From contig JAPLER010000029.1 in assembly GCA_026391115.1 (NCBI GenBank), forward strand, positions 1-10,163: a stretch of 10,163 nucleotides of DNA, in the 5' to 3' direction. The position numbers and the translations under genes were made by a program. Origin of the DNA: Bacteroidota bacterium (GTDB lineage Bacteria > Bacteroidota > Bacteroidia > Chitinophagales > Chitinophagaceae). Positions within the stretch are counted from its first letter, which is position 1, and each line of letters opens with the position of its first letter. Under the pieces are notes generated by a model that saw only the letters and a program-made list of their open reading frames with translations, ran no database searches and was not told the origin of the DNA. Positions 1-7,297 of the stretch are shown piece after piece.

Positions 1-3000
1 GATGGATATAAACTAACTTGACTACCTAAAGTACAAGATGTAAAGGCTGCAGTATTACTACCATATTGTGAAAGAATAGTTGCACTTGCAGGGCTTTGAT
101 TTACAGTCATTGTAATAGCATTACTTGTTGCTGTAGCACTTGTTTGGCAAGTATTATTTGCAGTTAATACACAAGTAATTATATCGCCATTAGATAACGT
201 GTTAGCAGGGAAAGTAATACTAGAACCTGTTGCAACATTATTACCATTTTTCTTCCATTGATATATTGGAGACGTACCTGTATTTGTACCTGATGCTGTA
301 AAACTAGCTACATCATTACTACAGATTGTTGTTACTCCTGTAGAAATAGATACACTTGGAGTAACAGTTGTTGGAACAGTTAGTGTTGCTGCATTAGAAG
401 TTAATGTAGCATTACCCATATATGTTACTATGCAACGATATTGATTATTGTTTAAACCAGTTGGGTCGCTTACTGTAAGTGTTGCTGTTGTTGAGTTGTT
501 ATAAACAGAACCATTTGCAACATTATTCCATGTGCTACCACTATTGCTGCTTGTTTGCCATTGATAAGCATAAATTGCATTTGTACCAGTAACCATTGCA
601 ACACTAAATGTTGTTGTGCTACCTATACAAACTGTTTTATTTGTTGGTTGTGTAGCAATTCCTGTAGGTGCAAAACAAATACCTCTAAATGCTATAAAGT
701 TATTAGCACTTGCAACATTTACTATTTTAGTATAACTACTTGTAATATTTGATGAACTTAAACTTTCAGTTATTTTATAAATTGCATTCATACCACCAGT
801 TGCAGAACTGCCTCCAGTTGATGCAAATAAAGTAACATTACCCCCACTTACATAACCTGTTAAACCACGAGCTGCAGTATCTAAAGCCAATGTACCAGCA
901 GCAACCCAGTTAATACCATTAAACTGGAATTTTCTGATTGTAGTTGATTTGCTACCATCATCAGCAACATAAAGAATAGTTGAAGAAGCAAAAAAGAAAC
1001 CGTATGGAGATCCTAATGCTGGAATATCTGTACCGGCAAGATTAGTTAACACATTAGTAGTGCCCGATGTAGGTATTCCAGTTCCAACTGAAGCAACTCT
1101 TACTCCTGAACCAGATGAAACATACAATTGACCATTAAATATATTCACAACTCTTAAGTTAGTTGTAGTAGTTGATAATTGTAAAGAAGTAGTAGCACCT
1201 TTTGCTGCATATCTTATTCCACCAGCACCGCCAACAACATAAATATCATTACCATTTGCTAACACACCACGAGCATTATTACCACTTGCCCAATCACTTA
1301 ATCTTGTAGTAGTATCAACGTTTTGGTTTCTATCTACCAATGCACACACTCTGTTTACAGCAGTACCAGTTGTACCAGTTAAAGATGAAGCATAACCAGT
1401 GTAAGCGTAATAACCAGGAACAGCAACATTTAACCCATTTGTATTTAAAGTTAAAGCACCATCAGAAGTTCCAGTTCCAGTAGATACAATGCTAAGACTA
1501 GATGCACTTGTGGTGGCTTTCGTTAAGCGAGTTGATTGAACAAAAGTTCCACTTTGAGTATATTCATCTAAGTAAACTGCATTACCTGTGTTTACTAAAT
1601 TACTTGCACCATCTCCAGAACGATAAACAATAATATTACCAGGAGTAAATGGTGAGTTACTAACGATAGCAACCTTTAAATAATCAGAAGCAGTTGTAGA
1701 AGCCAAACAAGCAAAATTTGAAACAATACTACAGCTTATACTATCTGAGTTAGCAAGTGTATTTGTTGAATATGTTGCAGAAGTTGCACCACTAATATTA
1801 GTGCCATTTAATTTCCATTGATATGTTGGAGCTGCACCACCAAATGTTGGTGTTGCTGTAAATATTACGCTAGAACCATTATTTTGAACACTAACCACAC
1901 GTGAAACAGCAGCAGGGTTAGAAGTAACTGTAACTGTAGGTGTTTGTGGAGTAGTAACACTTTCTGTGATGGTACTAGAAGTTGCTAAACTTGTTGTAAC
2001 ACAAGTTGCACTTGAAGTTAAAGTTGCATATACAGCATCGTTGTTAGTTACTGAAGATAAAGTATATGTAGCAGCAGTTTGACCACTTACTACACTACCA
2101 TTCAAATACCACGCATATATTGGAGATACACCACCATTTATTGGTGTTGCAGTAAACGTTGTTCCACCACTGTTACAAATAATAGGGTTGCTTGAAACTA
2201 TAGAAACAGCAGGAGTTACATTAGCTGAAACTGTTTGCACCACAGGTGTTGATGTTGCAGGAGAACCTGTAACACAAGTAATGGTTGAAGTCATCACTAC
2301 AGATATACTTGCATTATTGGTTAATGCAGAAGAACTATATGTAGAACTTGTTGCACCACTAATTGGACTTGCACCATTATACCATTGGTAAGTTGGTGTT
2401 CCTCCATTTGTAGGTGTTGCAGTAAAAGTTACACTTGCACCAGAGCAAGAAGGATTGGCACTTGAAGCTATTGAAACACTTGCTGGTACATTAGCTGTAA
2501 TATTTTGTGTTACTGTACTTGAGTTAGCAGTTGCAGATGTAACACAAACATAGTTTGAAGTTAATACTGCATACACTTGGTCTCCATCAGTAAAAGAAGA
2601 TGAAGCATAAGTTGCAGACGAGCCAGTTTGAACTGGTGTTACATTACCTACTTTATACCAACTATATGATGGTGATGCACCACCATTTGTTGGTGTTGCT
2701 GTAAATGTTACACTTGTACCAATACATACTGGACTTGCACTAGAAGCTATTGAAACAGCAGGTGTAAGGTTAGCTGTAACATTAATTTGAACTGCACTTG
2801 AAGCAGTTGAGGAAGTAAATGCACTACAAGTAACTACACATCTGTACCATAAAGCAGTTGTAATATTTGTTGCGGTGAAAGTTGAATTGGTTGCACCCGT
2901 AATATCAGCATAAGTTCCACCTTGTGTACTAGATGTTTGCCATTGAAAGCTATAGCCACTAGCACCACCTAAATTTGTTAAACTTAAATTGCTACTCGCT

Positions 3001-5228
3001 CCACTACACACATTTGCAGAACTTGCAACTGCAGTAGTAGTTGGAGGAGTTGTGCAACCAGAGTTATCAATTGTAATAGTTATAGAATTTGAATTGGCTG
3101 TTGGGATTGTTAAACAAGCAATACTAGAAGTTAAACGTACATAAAAAGAGTCAAGTGTTGCATAGCTTGTTGTGCTATATGTAGCACTTGTAGCACCACT
3201 TATTAAATTATTATTTCTATACCATTGATAACTTGGCGAAACACCACCATTTGTTGGTGTTGAAGAAAAATTAATTGTTTGCCCTAGAGCTGGAGAAGCA
3301 TCATCCACAGCAGCTATGATTGATGGTGTAACAGACTGTGTAATGGTTAATGTAACAGCAGTTCTTGTTGCACTTACTAAAGTGGTTGTTGTATTTCTAG
3401 CTTCTGCATAATAAGTATAGGTTCCAGCAGCAGTTTGTCCAGTTGCATAAGAGTTTGTACCAGTACCACCACTTAATACAGAACCACCACTAGGACCAGC
3501 ATACCAGTCAATCACTTCACCAGTTCCAGCACTTGCAGATAAAGTAGGAATAGTAGCACCAGTACAAGCTGATTGATTACCACCAGACGTTGGTGAAATT
3601 GGAGCAGAAGATACAATAGTTAACGTATTGCCTGTTGGAGCAGTTGTACCAATAAACACATAGCTTGAACTTGCTGTTGTAATGTTAGTTGTATAATTAA
3701 CAGAGTTAACAGTTCTATTAGAAGCAATGGTTGCAGTAAATGTTTGACCTAATGTTGCAGAAGAAGATACGTCTGCAATAACAATAAAGTCTCTGCTGCT
3801 TCCTTCTGCTATATAACTTTTTAGATTTATAGATGAGAACGTAACATTTGTTCCAGAAACTGTACCTGTAGAAACTAAAGTGTCTGTTGCAGACTCAAAA
3901 GTTCCATTATTATTTATATCGTGATATAACCTGAAGTTTGAAATAGCATTGCCTGAACCAATAGAAGCTGTTCCACTTGTAGCTAAGACGATCTTCTTGA
4001 ATGTAGAATTACCTTCATCTGCAGCAACATTAAACTGAAAAACTGGTAAATTGCTTGAACCCATAACTAAGTTCACAGAAGTTGAATTTGTTCCTTTACT
4101 AACTGTTTGTTTAATTGGAGAAAATGCTAAACCTCTGAAAGCATTGAAACCACTGATTGTTCTTAAGGTGGTTGCTGTAACAGTTGATGCTCCATTATCC
4201 AAGGCTGTATTTAAAGTTGTAGGGTTGCAATAAAAAATTCTTGCACCGTTTGAAGTATTTGCAGCCGTTGTAACACCTGTGTATCCAGTCCAGTCAACTG
4301 CAATACCTATTGTACCACTTTGGCTGGTTAAAAGTGTATTACTCCATGTTCCACCACTGTAAGCACCACTAGAATATGTGCCACTGTAAGTATATCTGTA
4401 CACACCTTTGCTTGCACCATCATCGGTTGTGTAAATAGTTAAAAAATCTGGGCTTACAGCATAAGAATAAATACTTGTATTACCAGCATTCAAAGTTAAG
4501 AAAGCTGTTGTTGTAGTTGAACTTGAAGTAGATTTCCCAGTTCCGATTTGATGCAAAGACCCAGCTAAAGACATATATAATTGTCCATTATAAATTTGAG
4601 TCACACGACCATTTAGAGCTGCAGTAACATTGGTAATTGTTGTTCCATTTGTTGAGGTTTGAATACCATTTGTAGTAGAGCCATTTCCAGATGCCCAAAA
4701 ATTGGTTCCATCATCACTTGTTCCACCACGCAGGTTATTACTTGTATTATTAAAAAAGCCGGTAGTACCATTACCTTGAACACCAGCACCTATAGAACCT
4801 GAGGCATTTATGGTTCTCAAAGCAGCGTTTAAAGTAAATGTTGTATTAGCATCTCCAACAGCAGCATTATAGCCAGGCACAATTAAAAATCTTCCATTCT
4901 CGCTTCTTGTCATTGCACCTGAAGAAGTGGCTGTACCTGAAACCACAACTCTTGTACTTCCTGTTGTTGGTAATGATACTGAATAGTTGGGTGAAGATTG
5001 TGATGAACCTGTAAAAATGTATTCTTCGGCTACTATTGCTGTGCCTGTGTTTGCCAGAGTAGTACCATTTGTAACTTTAAAAACAGTAAGGTAACCGTCG
5101 TTAAATTTTGTGCTTGTTTGTGCTGTTGCCCCAGCAACTGCAATGAAAAATGCAACAAAGGCTATAAACATTTTTTGGGTAAACAACTGAACAAAGAGAT
5201 TTTTTGTTCGTGTAAAGTTTGCTTTCAT
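1..5228 (-). CDS. Giant secreted multidomain Ig-repeat protein, 3' end outside window
   Basis: Open from ATG at 5226-5228 to the left edge: 1742 codons, no stop, hand-translated in this frame. Residues 1-37 look like an export signal (hydrophobic FIAFVAFFIAVAGATA, probable cut before or after Q37). Met20 (5169-5171) would give a more ordinary signal length and is an alternative start. Order after that: propeller-like module A (~41-372); beta-sandwich (~374-540) with a DINNNG loop at 437-442; Ig-like domain (~543-620) with a DWYAGPSGG core and YYAEARN end, like the CHU_C-associated Ig_7 family; six Ig-like repeats with Trp cores at 669, 763, 857, 949, 1040 and 1138; propeller-like module C (~1193-1521); Ig-like domains with Trp 1557 and 1658; and the start of another domain at the edge. 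Very rich in Thr, Ser, Ala, Val and Asn. Probably exported and surface-bound or released. A T9SS or CHU_C tail is expected beyond the window but not seen. Exact function unknown; adhesin or matrix protein is an inference. Confidence 0.93.
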   Translation of the reverse strand, partial: MKANFTRTKNLFVQLFTQKMFIAFVAFFIAVAGATAQTSTKFNDGYLTVFKVTNGTTLANTGTAIVAEEYIFTGSSQSSPNYSVSLPTTGSTRVVVSGTATSSGAMTRSENGRFLIVPGYNAAVGDANTTFTLNAALRTINASGSIGAGVQGNGTTGFFNNTSNNLRGGTSDDGTNFWASGNGSTTNGIQTSTNGTTITNVTAALNGRVTQIYNGQLYMSLAGSLHQIGTGKSTSSSTTTTAFLTLNAGNTSIYSYAVSPDFLTIYTTDDGASKGVYRYTYSGTYSSGAYSGGTWSNTLLTSQSGTIGIAVDWTGYTGVTTAANTSNGARIFYCNPTTLNTALDNGASTVTATTLRTISGFNAFRGLAFSPIKQTVSKGTNSTSVNLVMGSSNLPVFQFNVAADEGNSTFKKIVLATSGTASIGSGNAISNFRLYHDINNNGTFESATDTLVSTGTVSGTNVTFSSINLKSYIAEGSSRDFIVIADVSSSATLGQTFTATIASNRTVNSVNYTTNITTASSSYVFIGTTAPTGNTLTIVSSAPISPTSGGNQSACTGATIPTLSASAGTGEVIDWYAGPSGGSVLSGGTGTNSYATGQTAAGTYTYYAEARNTTTTLVSATRTAVTLTITQSVTPSIIAAVDDASPALGQTINFSSTPTNGGVSPSYQWYRNNNLISGATSATYSTTSYATLDSFYVRLTSSIACLTIPTANSNSITITIDNSGCTTPPTTTAVASSANVCSGASSNLSLTNLGGASGYSFQWQTSSTQGGTYADITGATNSTFTATNITTALWYRCVVTCSAFTSSTASSAVQINVTANLTPAVSIASSASPVCIGTSVTFTATPTNGGASPSYSWYKVGNVTPVQTGSSATYASSSFTDGDQVYAVLTSNYVCVTSATANSSTVTQNITANVPASVSIASSANPSCSGASVTFTATPTNGGTPTYQWYNGASPISGATSSTYSSSALTNNASISVVMTSTITCVTGSPATSTPVVQTVSANVTPAVSIVSSNPIICNSGGTTFTATPINGGVSPIYAWYLNGSVVSGQTAATYTLSSVTNNDAVYATLTSSATCVTTSLATSSTITESVTTPQTPTVTVTSNPAAVSRVVSVQNNGSSVIFTATPTFGGAAPTYQWKLNGTNISGATSATYSTNTLANSDSISCSIVSNFACLASTTASDYLKVAIVSNSPFTPGNIIVYRSGDGASNLVNTGNAVYLDEYTQSGTFVQSTRLTKATTSASSLSIVSTGTGTSDGALTLNTNGLNVAVPGYYAYTGYASSLTGTTGTAVNRVCALVDRNQNVDTTTRLSDWASGNNARGVLANGNDIYVVGGAGGIRYAAKGATTSLQLSTTTTNLRVVNIFNGQLYVSSGSGVRVASVGTGIPTSGTTNVLTNLAGTDIPALGSPYGFFFASSTILYVADDGSKSTTIRKFQFNGINWVAAGTLALDTAARGLTGYVSGGNVTLFASTGGSSATGGMNAIYKITESLSSSNITSSYTKIVNVASANNFIAFRGICFAPTGIATQPTNKTVCIGSTTTFSVAMVTGTNAIYAYQWQTSSNSGSTWNNVANGSVYNNSTTATLTVSDPTGLNNNQYRCIVTYMGNATLTSNAATLTVPTTVTPSVSISTGVTTICSNDVASFTASGTNTGTSPIYQWKKNGNNVATGSSITFPANTLSNGDIITCVLTANNTCQTSATATSNAITMTVNQSPASATILSQYGSNTAAFTSCTLGSQVSLYP
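160..665 (-). repeat. Two further Ig-like domains after module C
   Basis: Residues ~1522-1690 of the giant protein. The first (IATQPTNKTVCIGSTTTFSV, Trp1557 in YQWQTSSNSG, then NQYRCIVTY) is of the TQP-type Ig-like domain common in Bacteroidota secreted proteins, with two Cys placed as in a classic Ig bridge. The second (VSISTGVTTICSND, Trp1658 in YQWKKNGNN, then ITCVLTANNTC) resembles the units of the main array. After it, a sequence around SCTLGSQVSLYP at the window edge looks like the beginning of another domain. Confidence 0.8.
666..1652 (-). other. Propeller-like module, copy C (internal in giant protein)
   Basis: Residues ~1193-1521 of the giant protein, set between the sixth Ig-like repeat and a further Ig-like domain. 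It opens with SPFTPGNIIVYRSGDG, then NTGNAVYLDEY, STGTGTSDGALTL, NVAVPGYYAYTG, FNGQLYVSSGSGVRVASVG, GSPYGFFF, ILYVADDGS, ARGLTGYVSGGNVTLFAS, and closes with FRGICFAPT (1514-1522). Nearly every landmark has a direct counterpart in copy B of the neighbouring 535-residue protein. An internal position for a module that is N-terminal elsewhere points to domain duplication. Function unknown; an all-beta, probably propeller-like fold is inferred. Confidence 0.8.
1659..3311 (-). repeat. Array of six Ig-like repeats in giant protein
   Basis: Six imperfect tandem units with core Trp at residues 669, 763, 857, 949, 1040 and 1138, so spacing is 94, 94, 92, 91 and 98 residues (about 273-294 bp). Typical order in a unit: VSIASS, Cys-x-G, FTATPTNGG, PxYQWY, ISGATSATYS, a short polar stretch, then LTSxxxCVT. 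The second unit (Trp763) is off-type, with QWQTSSTQGG and WYRC motifs. Most units have two or more Cys that could bridge, but the first (single Cys705) and sixth (Cys1166 and Cys1174, none in the early position) differ. The FTATPTNGG-coding stretches are also similar at DNA level (about 2684-2714, 2399-2432, 2138-2162, 1836-1866). Such arrays act as stalks or spacers in secreted Bacteroidota proteins; ligand unknown. Confidence 0.9.
4113..5108 (-). other. Propeller-like module, copy A (N-terminal in giant protein)
   Basis: Residues ~41-372 of the giant protein. Landmarks shared with copies B and C, in the same order: GYLTVFKV near the start, NTGTAIVAEEY, VVSGTATSSGAM, SENGRFLIVPGY, YNGQLYMSLAG, IYTTDDGASKGVYRY, and the closing FRGLAFSPI at 364-372. 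Many short strand-turn units with Gly/Asp turns suggest a beta-propeller or similar all-beta fold; that is inference. This copy is the most diverged of the three: it lacks the RxGDG motif near the start (KVTNG instead) and the SPYxF and RGLTG motifs are not recognisable. No Pfam name comes to mind for it. Confidence 0.75.
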
Positions 5229-5245
5229 TTTTTATATTTAGGCTG

Positions 5246-5253
5246 CAAATTTA
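5246..5253 (-). promoter_or_regulatory. Possible -7 promoter element of the giant gene
   Basis: On the minus strand TAAATTTG matches the Bacteroidota primary-sigma -7 consensus TAnnTTTG exactly and lies 17 bp before the ATG, which would give a very short A-rich leader with no Shine-Dalgarno motif. I find no TTG/TTTG at the usual 17-23 bp upstream, so this is a half-site match in AT-rich DNA and may be chance. The rest of 5229-5320 shows nothing else I can support. Confidence 0.3.
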
Positions 5254-5320
5254 CTTGTATAGCATCGACTTAGTGTTATGTGTTTGTTACCAAAATATTA
5301 AAAATTACATATTCAATAGC

Positions 5321-5358
5321 AAAACCTCTCAAACATTGAAATGTGCTTGAGAGGTTTT
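5321..5358. terminator. Strong inverted repeat, probable bidirectional terminator
   Basis: AAAACCTCTCAA (5321-5332) pairs perfectly with TTGAGAGGTTTT (5347-5358). An inner ACATT/AATGT stem (5333-5337 with 5340-5344) is separated from the outer stem by an unpaired GC at 5345-5346. On the plus strand it is followed by TTTTTGTTTTT-like sequence; on the minus strand the stem itself ends in TTTT. It lies just after the stop of the small ORF (5364) and about 90 bp before the giant gene, so it would insulate the giant gene from upstream minus-strand transcription. Confidence 0.7.
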
Positions 5359-5363
5359 TGTTT

Positions 5364-5567
5364 TTAATATCGGTGAGACAGCTTTGAGCCGAAAGGCTGA
5401 TAAATTATAACGAATTCAACATACAATCCAAAACTGCCTCCATTTGCAGCTTTGTTGTTTTTTACTAAAAAATAGGTATTTACATCACCATAGTCTAACC
5501 AGCTTGTATATTTTTTTCTTTGGCAGCTAGTGTTATTATTATATTGCCATTCTTGTTTATTAGCCAT
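5364..5567 (-). CDS. Doubtful small hypothetical protein, 67 aa
   Basis: ATG at 5565-5567, TAA at 5364-5366. I do not recognise the protein. It has no signal peptide or membrane segment; the N-terminal half is polar (NNN, KK, Asn-rich) and the C-terminal half has GGSFGLYVEFVIIYQPFG. Codons look broadly like those of the neighbours (AAA, TTA, GGA, AGA), which is mildly in favour of coding; the last dozen codons are less AT-rich. Against it: the ATG follows directly on the T-run of the terminator of the preceding gene, there is no leader or clear promoter, and nothing supports a ribosome site. The stretch could instead be non-coding spacer. It is followed closely by a strong hairpin, which would fit the end of a short transcript. 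Confidence 0.3.
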   Translation of the reverse strand: MANKQEWQYNNNTSCQRKKYTSWLDYGDVNTYFLVKNNKAANGGSFGLYVEFVIIYQPFGSKLSHRY

Positions 5568-5596
5568 AAAAAAGCCAGCCTAAGAATAGGCCGGCT
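5568..5596 (-). terminator. Intrinsic terminator of the 535-aa T9SS protein gene
   Basis: Read on the minus strand: AGCCGGCCTA, loop TTCT, TAGGCTGGCT (one G-U wobble in a 10 bp stem), with the final T running into a six-T tract that ends at 5568. It begins 20 bp after the stop codon at 5617. The wobble makes the stem better on the minus strand than on the plus strand, where it would be an A-C mismatch, so the orientation is clear. Confidence 0.88.
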
Positions 5597-5616
5597 AAAA
5601 TTTATGTACAAAATCT

Positions 5617-7224
5617 TTACTTCACAAACCTTTCATAATACACTTTATCATTTATTTTATAAGATATAAAATAAACGCCACTTGTTATATTATTAGTTGG
5701 TATGTAAACCATAGTTTGATTGTTTGGGATAGTAGTTTGGTACAACTTTATTCCGGTTGAATTTAACAACTCAATTTGCATTGTTTCGTTATGTTGTTTA
5801 GTTGATACTACTATAAAATCCTTTGCAGGATTAGGATAAAGCTTAATTTCTTCATTTGTATTTTCTTTAACAACAGCCACATTACTATACATTTTAGTGC
5901 CATCTTTTTTTGTAGCATTTATTCTGTAATATGTTAAGTTGTCAATTTGTTTATCGGTAAATGAGTAATTTTTATTTGTACTTGCTTGTATAGTTTGTAA
6001 AGCAGCAAAATCTTTACCATTATTACTTTTTTCAACTATGAAACTTTTCATCTCGATAGCATTCCCAATATTCCAATTTAAGCGAGCTGTTTTATTTTCA
6101 AGTGTTACTGTTAGTTGCATATTATTTGTTGCAAGTGGTGCTGCTATAGGTGCAAAAGCAACTCCTCTAAACACTGTGCCAGTAGGTGCAGCAGCCAATA
6201 CAGTATAGGTAGTATTAGATGGTGCTGCATTGTAAGCAGCATTATCTGTAATGGTTACAAGTGAGTCTGAATTTCTAACAGCATATAATGTAACCACATT
6301 GCCATTTACAACTCCAGTTAATCCACGATAAACACTTAGTGCATCAATTATACCCACAGAATCATAACTTCCTGTTAAAGTATTTAAAGCATATTTTTTA
6401 ATCCCGCCTGCACCATTGGCATTATCATCTGTAACATATAAAACATTAGAAACAGGCAAACTACTTGGTAATTTACCAGCCCAAAAAGCATATGGACTTC
6501 CTGTTGTTGTAGGTATGCCAGGAATAGGTGTTATTACTTTACCAGTATCAGTAGGCAATCCTGTACCAACAGCACCAATTCTTACAGCACTACCAGAACT
6601 TGTTGAAACAAATAGTTGTCCATCAAAACAATTTAATGTTCTAAAATTATTTACAGTTGTTGTACCTACTTTATTACTTACAACAATTGCAGAATCAGTT
6701 GAATTAATAGTGCTGTACTGAACACCTTTAACACTACTTACCATCCAAACAAAATTTCCATCACTTGTATATGCTGCTCTTGGATTACTTGCAGAAGCAT
6801 AATTGGTAAAAAGCTTTGAAGTATTAATAGATGCATCGCGTTTTACAATAGCAATTGTTCTTGGAACAGCTAAACTTGTAGTTGTGCTTAACGAAACTGT
6901 TGATGCTCCAACTGCAGAGCTGTAACCTGCAATTGCTAAGAATTGTCCATTAGCACTTAATGCTAAAGCACCTTCGCTTGTTGCTGTACCACTTAAAACA
7001 ATTGGATTATTAGCTCCACTTGCTGTTGTTGGCATAGCAACAGATTGAACTTTAACACCAGCTGGTGTGTATTCATCTAAAAACAAAGCATTGCCTTTAT
7101 TCGTTAAAGCATTTGTTCCATCGCCAACCCTTAGTATTACTAAGTTTCCTTGTGTAAAGGGTACTTGTGACATTGCAGTAAAACTAATTGTAACTAAAAG
7201 TAAAAATGTAAAAAAATGTCTCAT
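5617..7224 (-). CDS. Secreted propeller-like protein with T9SS type A sorting domain
   Basis: 535 residues. Residues 1-20 (MRHFFTFLLLVTISFTAMSQ) are a Sec signal peptide. Residues ~22-360 form the propeller-like module (copy B) shared with the giant protein, ending in FRGVAFAPI (352-360). Residues ~369-452 are an FN3-like domain of the kind that often precedes sorting tails (ARLNWNIGN, FIVEKSNNGKDF, YYRINATKKDG, YSNVAVV). Residues ~460-535 are a T9SS type A tail with LYPNPAKDF at 462-470, a GIKLYQ strand and terminal ERFVK, as in TIGR04183-type domains. The protein should cross the outer membrane by T9SS and be released or anchored. Module function is unknown. It lies 73 bp after the DUF3616 gene and ends before a strong terminator; a weak -7-like TTTCTTTG (7246-7253) in the gap might give it its own promoter. 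All domains look complete. Confidence 0.95.
   Translation of the reverse strand: MRHFFTFLLLVTISFTAMSQVPFTQGNLVILRVGDGTNALTNKGNALFLDEYTPAGVKVQSVAMPTTASGANNPIVLSGTATSEGALALSANGQFLAIAGYSSAVGASTVSLSTTTSLAVPRTIAIVKRDASINTSKLFTNYASASNPRAAYTSDGNFVWMVSSVKGVQYSTINSTDSAIVVSNKVGTTTVNNFRTLNCFDGQLFVSTSSGSAVRIGAVGTGLPTDTGKVITPIPGIPTTTGSPYAFWAGKLPSSLPVSNVLYVTDDNANGAGGIKKYALNTLTGSYDSVGIIDALSVYRGLTGVVNGNVVTLYAVRNSDSLVTITDNAAYNAAPSNTTYTVLAAAPTGTVFRGVAFAPIAAPLATNNMQLTVTLENKTARLNWNIGNAIEMKSFIVEKSNNGKDFAALQTIQASTNKNYSFTDKQIDNLTYYRINATKKDGTKMYSNVAVVKENTNEEIKLYPNPAKDFIVVSTKQHNETMQIELLNSTGIKLYQTTIPNNQTMVYIPTNNITSGVYFISYKINDKVYYERFVK
6145..7161 (-). other. Propeller-like module, copy B (535-aa T9SS protein)
   Basis: Residues ~22-360. 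Landmarks in order: PFTQGNLVILRVGDG, NKGNALFLDEYTPAG, LSGTATSEGALALSANGQFL, AIAGYSSAVG, FDGQLFVSTSSGSAVRIGAV, GSPYAFW, VLYVTDD, YRGLTGVVNGNVVTLYA, and FRGVAFAPI. These match copy C of the giant protein nearly one for one, and copy A more loosely. Length (about 340) is close to the 329 and 332 of the other two. From memory, similar unnamed sequences exist in other secreted bacterial proteins, but I cannot give a family name. Confidence 0.8.
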
Positions 7225-7297
7225 AATTTATGTGTAATTTATATGCAAAGAAAACTCTACAGCACTTTTTTAATGTTACGTAATTGTTAAGTAATAT

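Noticed and set aside
555..752. Plus-strand ORF of 65 codons with many Cys
   Set aside because: It begins with TTG and lies wholly inside the giant minus-strand gene. Its Cys/Asn/Thr composition is the antisense of Thr/Ala-rich codons. A shadow.
2188..2391. Plus-strand ORF of 67 codons
   Set aside because: Antisense to the Ig-like repeats of the giant gene; composition follows from the repeat codons and there is no leader or promoter.
1659..3311. Regularly spaced repeats that might suggest a CRISPR array
   Set aside because: The repeats are about 280 bp apart, imperfect, and encode Ig-like domains in an unbroken frame. No short identical repeats with unique spacers.
4051..4233. Plus-strand ORF of 60 codons
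   Set aside because: Antisense to the end of module A in the giant gene; no independent support.
1..5228. Idea that the region left of 5228 is non-coding or a decayed gene
   Set aside because: Full hand translation gives 1742 codons without a stop and with consistent domain patterns to the edge.
5379..5399. Small inverted repeat (CAGCTTT with AAAGGCTG) as a possible RNA element
   Set aside because: Short, with a bulged base, and inside the end of the doubtful small ORF. No match to a riboswitch or tRNA pattern that I can see.
6416..6721. Plus-strand ORF of 101 codons
   Set aside because: Antisense to module B of the 535-residue protein, where the minus frame has clear homology and a signal peptide. 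A shadow.
7276..7283. TTACGTAA palindrome in the gap before the 535-residue protein gene
   Set aside because: Eight bases only, in AT-rich DNA, without a second copy nearby. Too weak for an operator.
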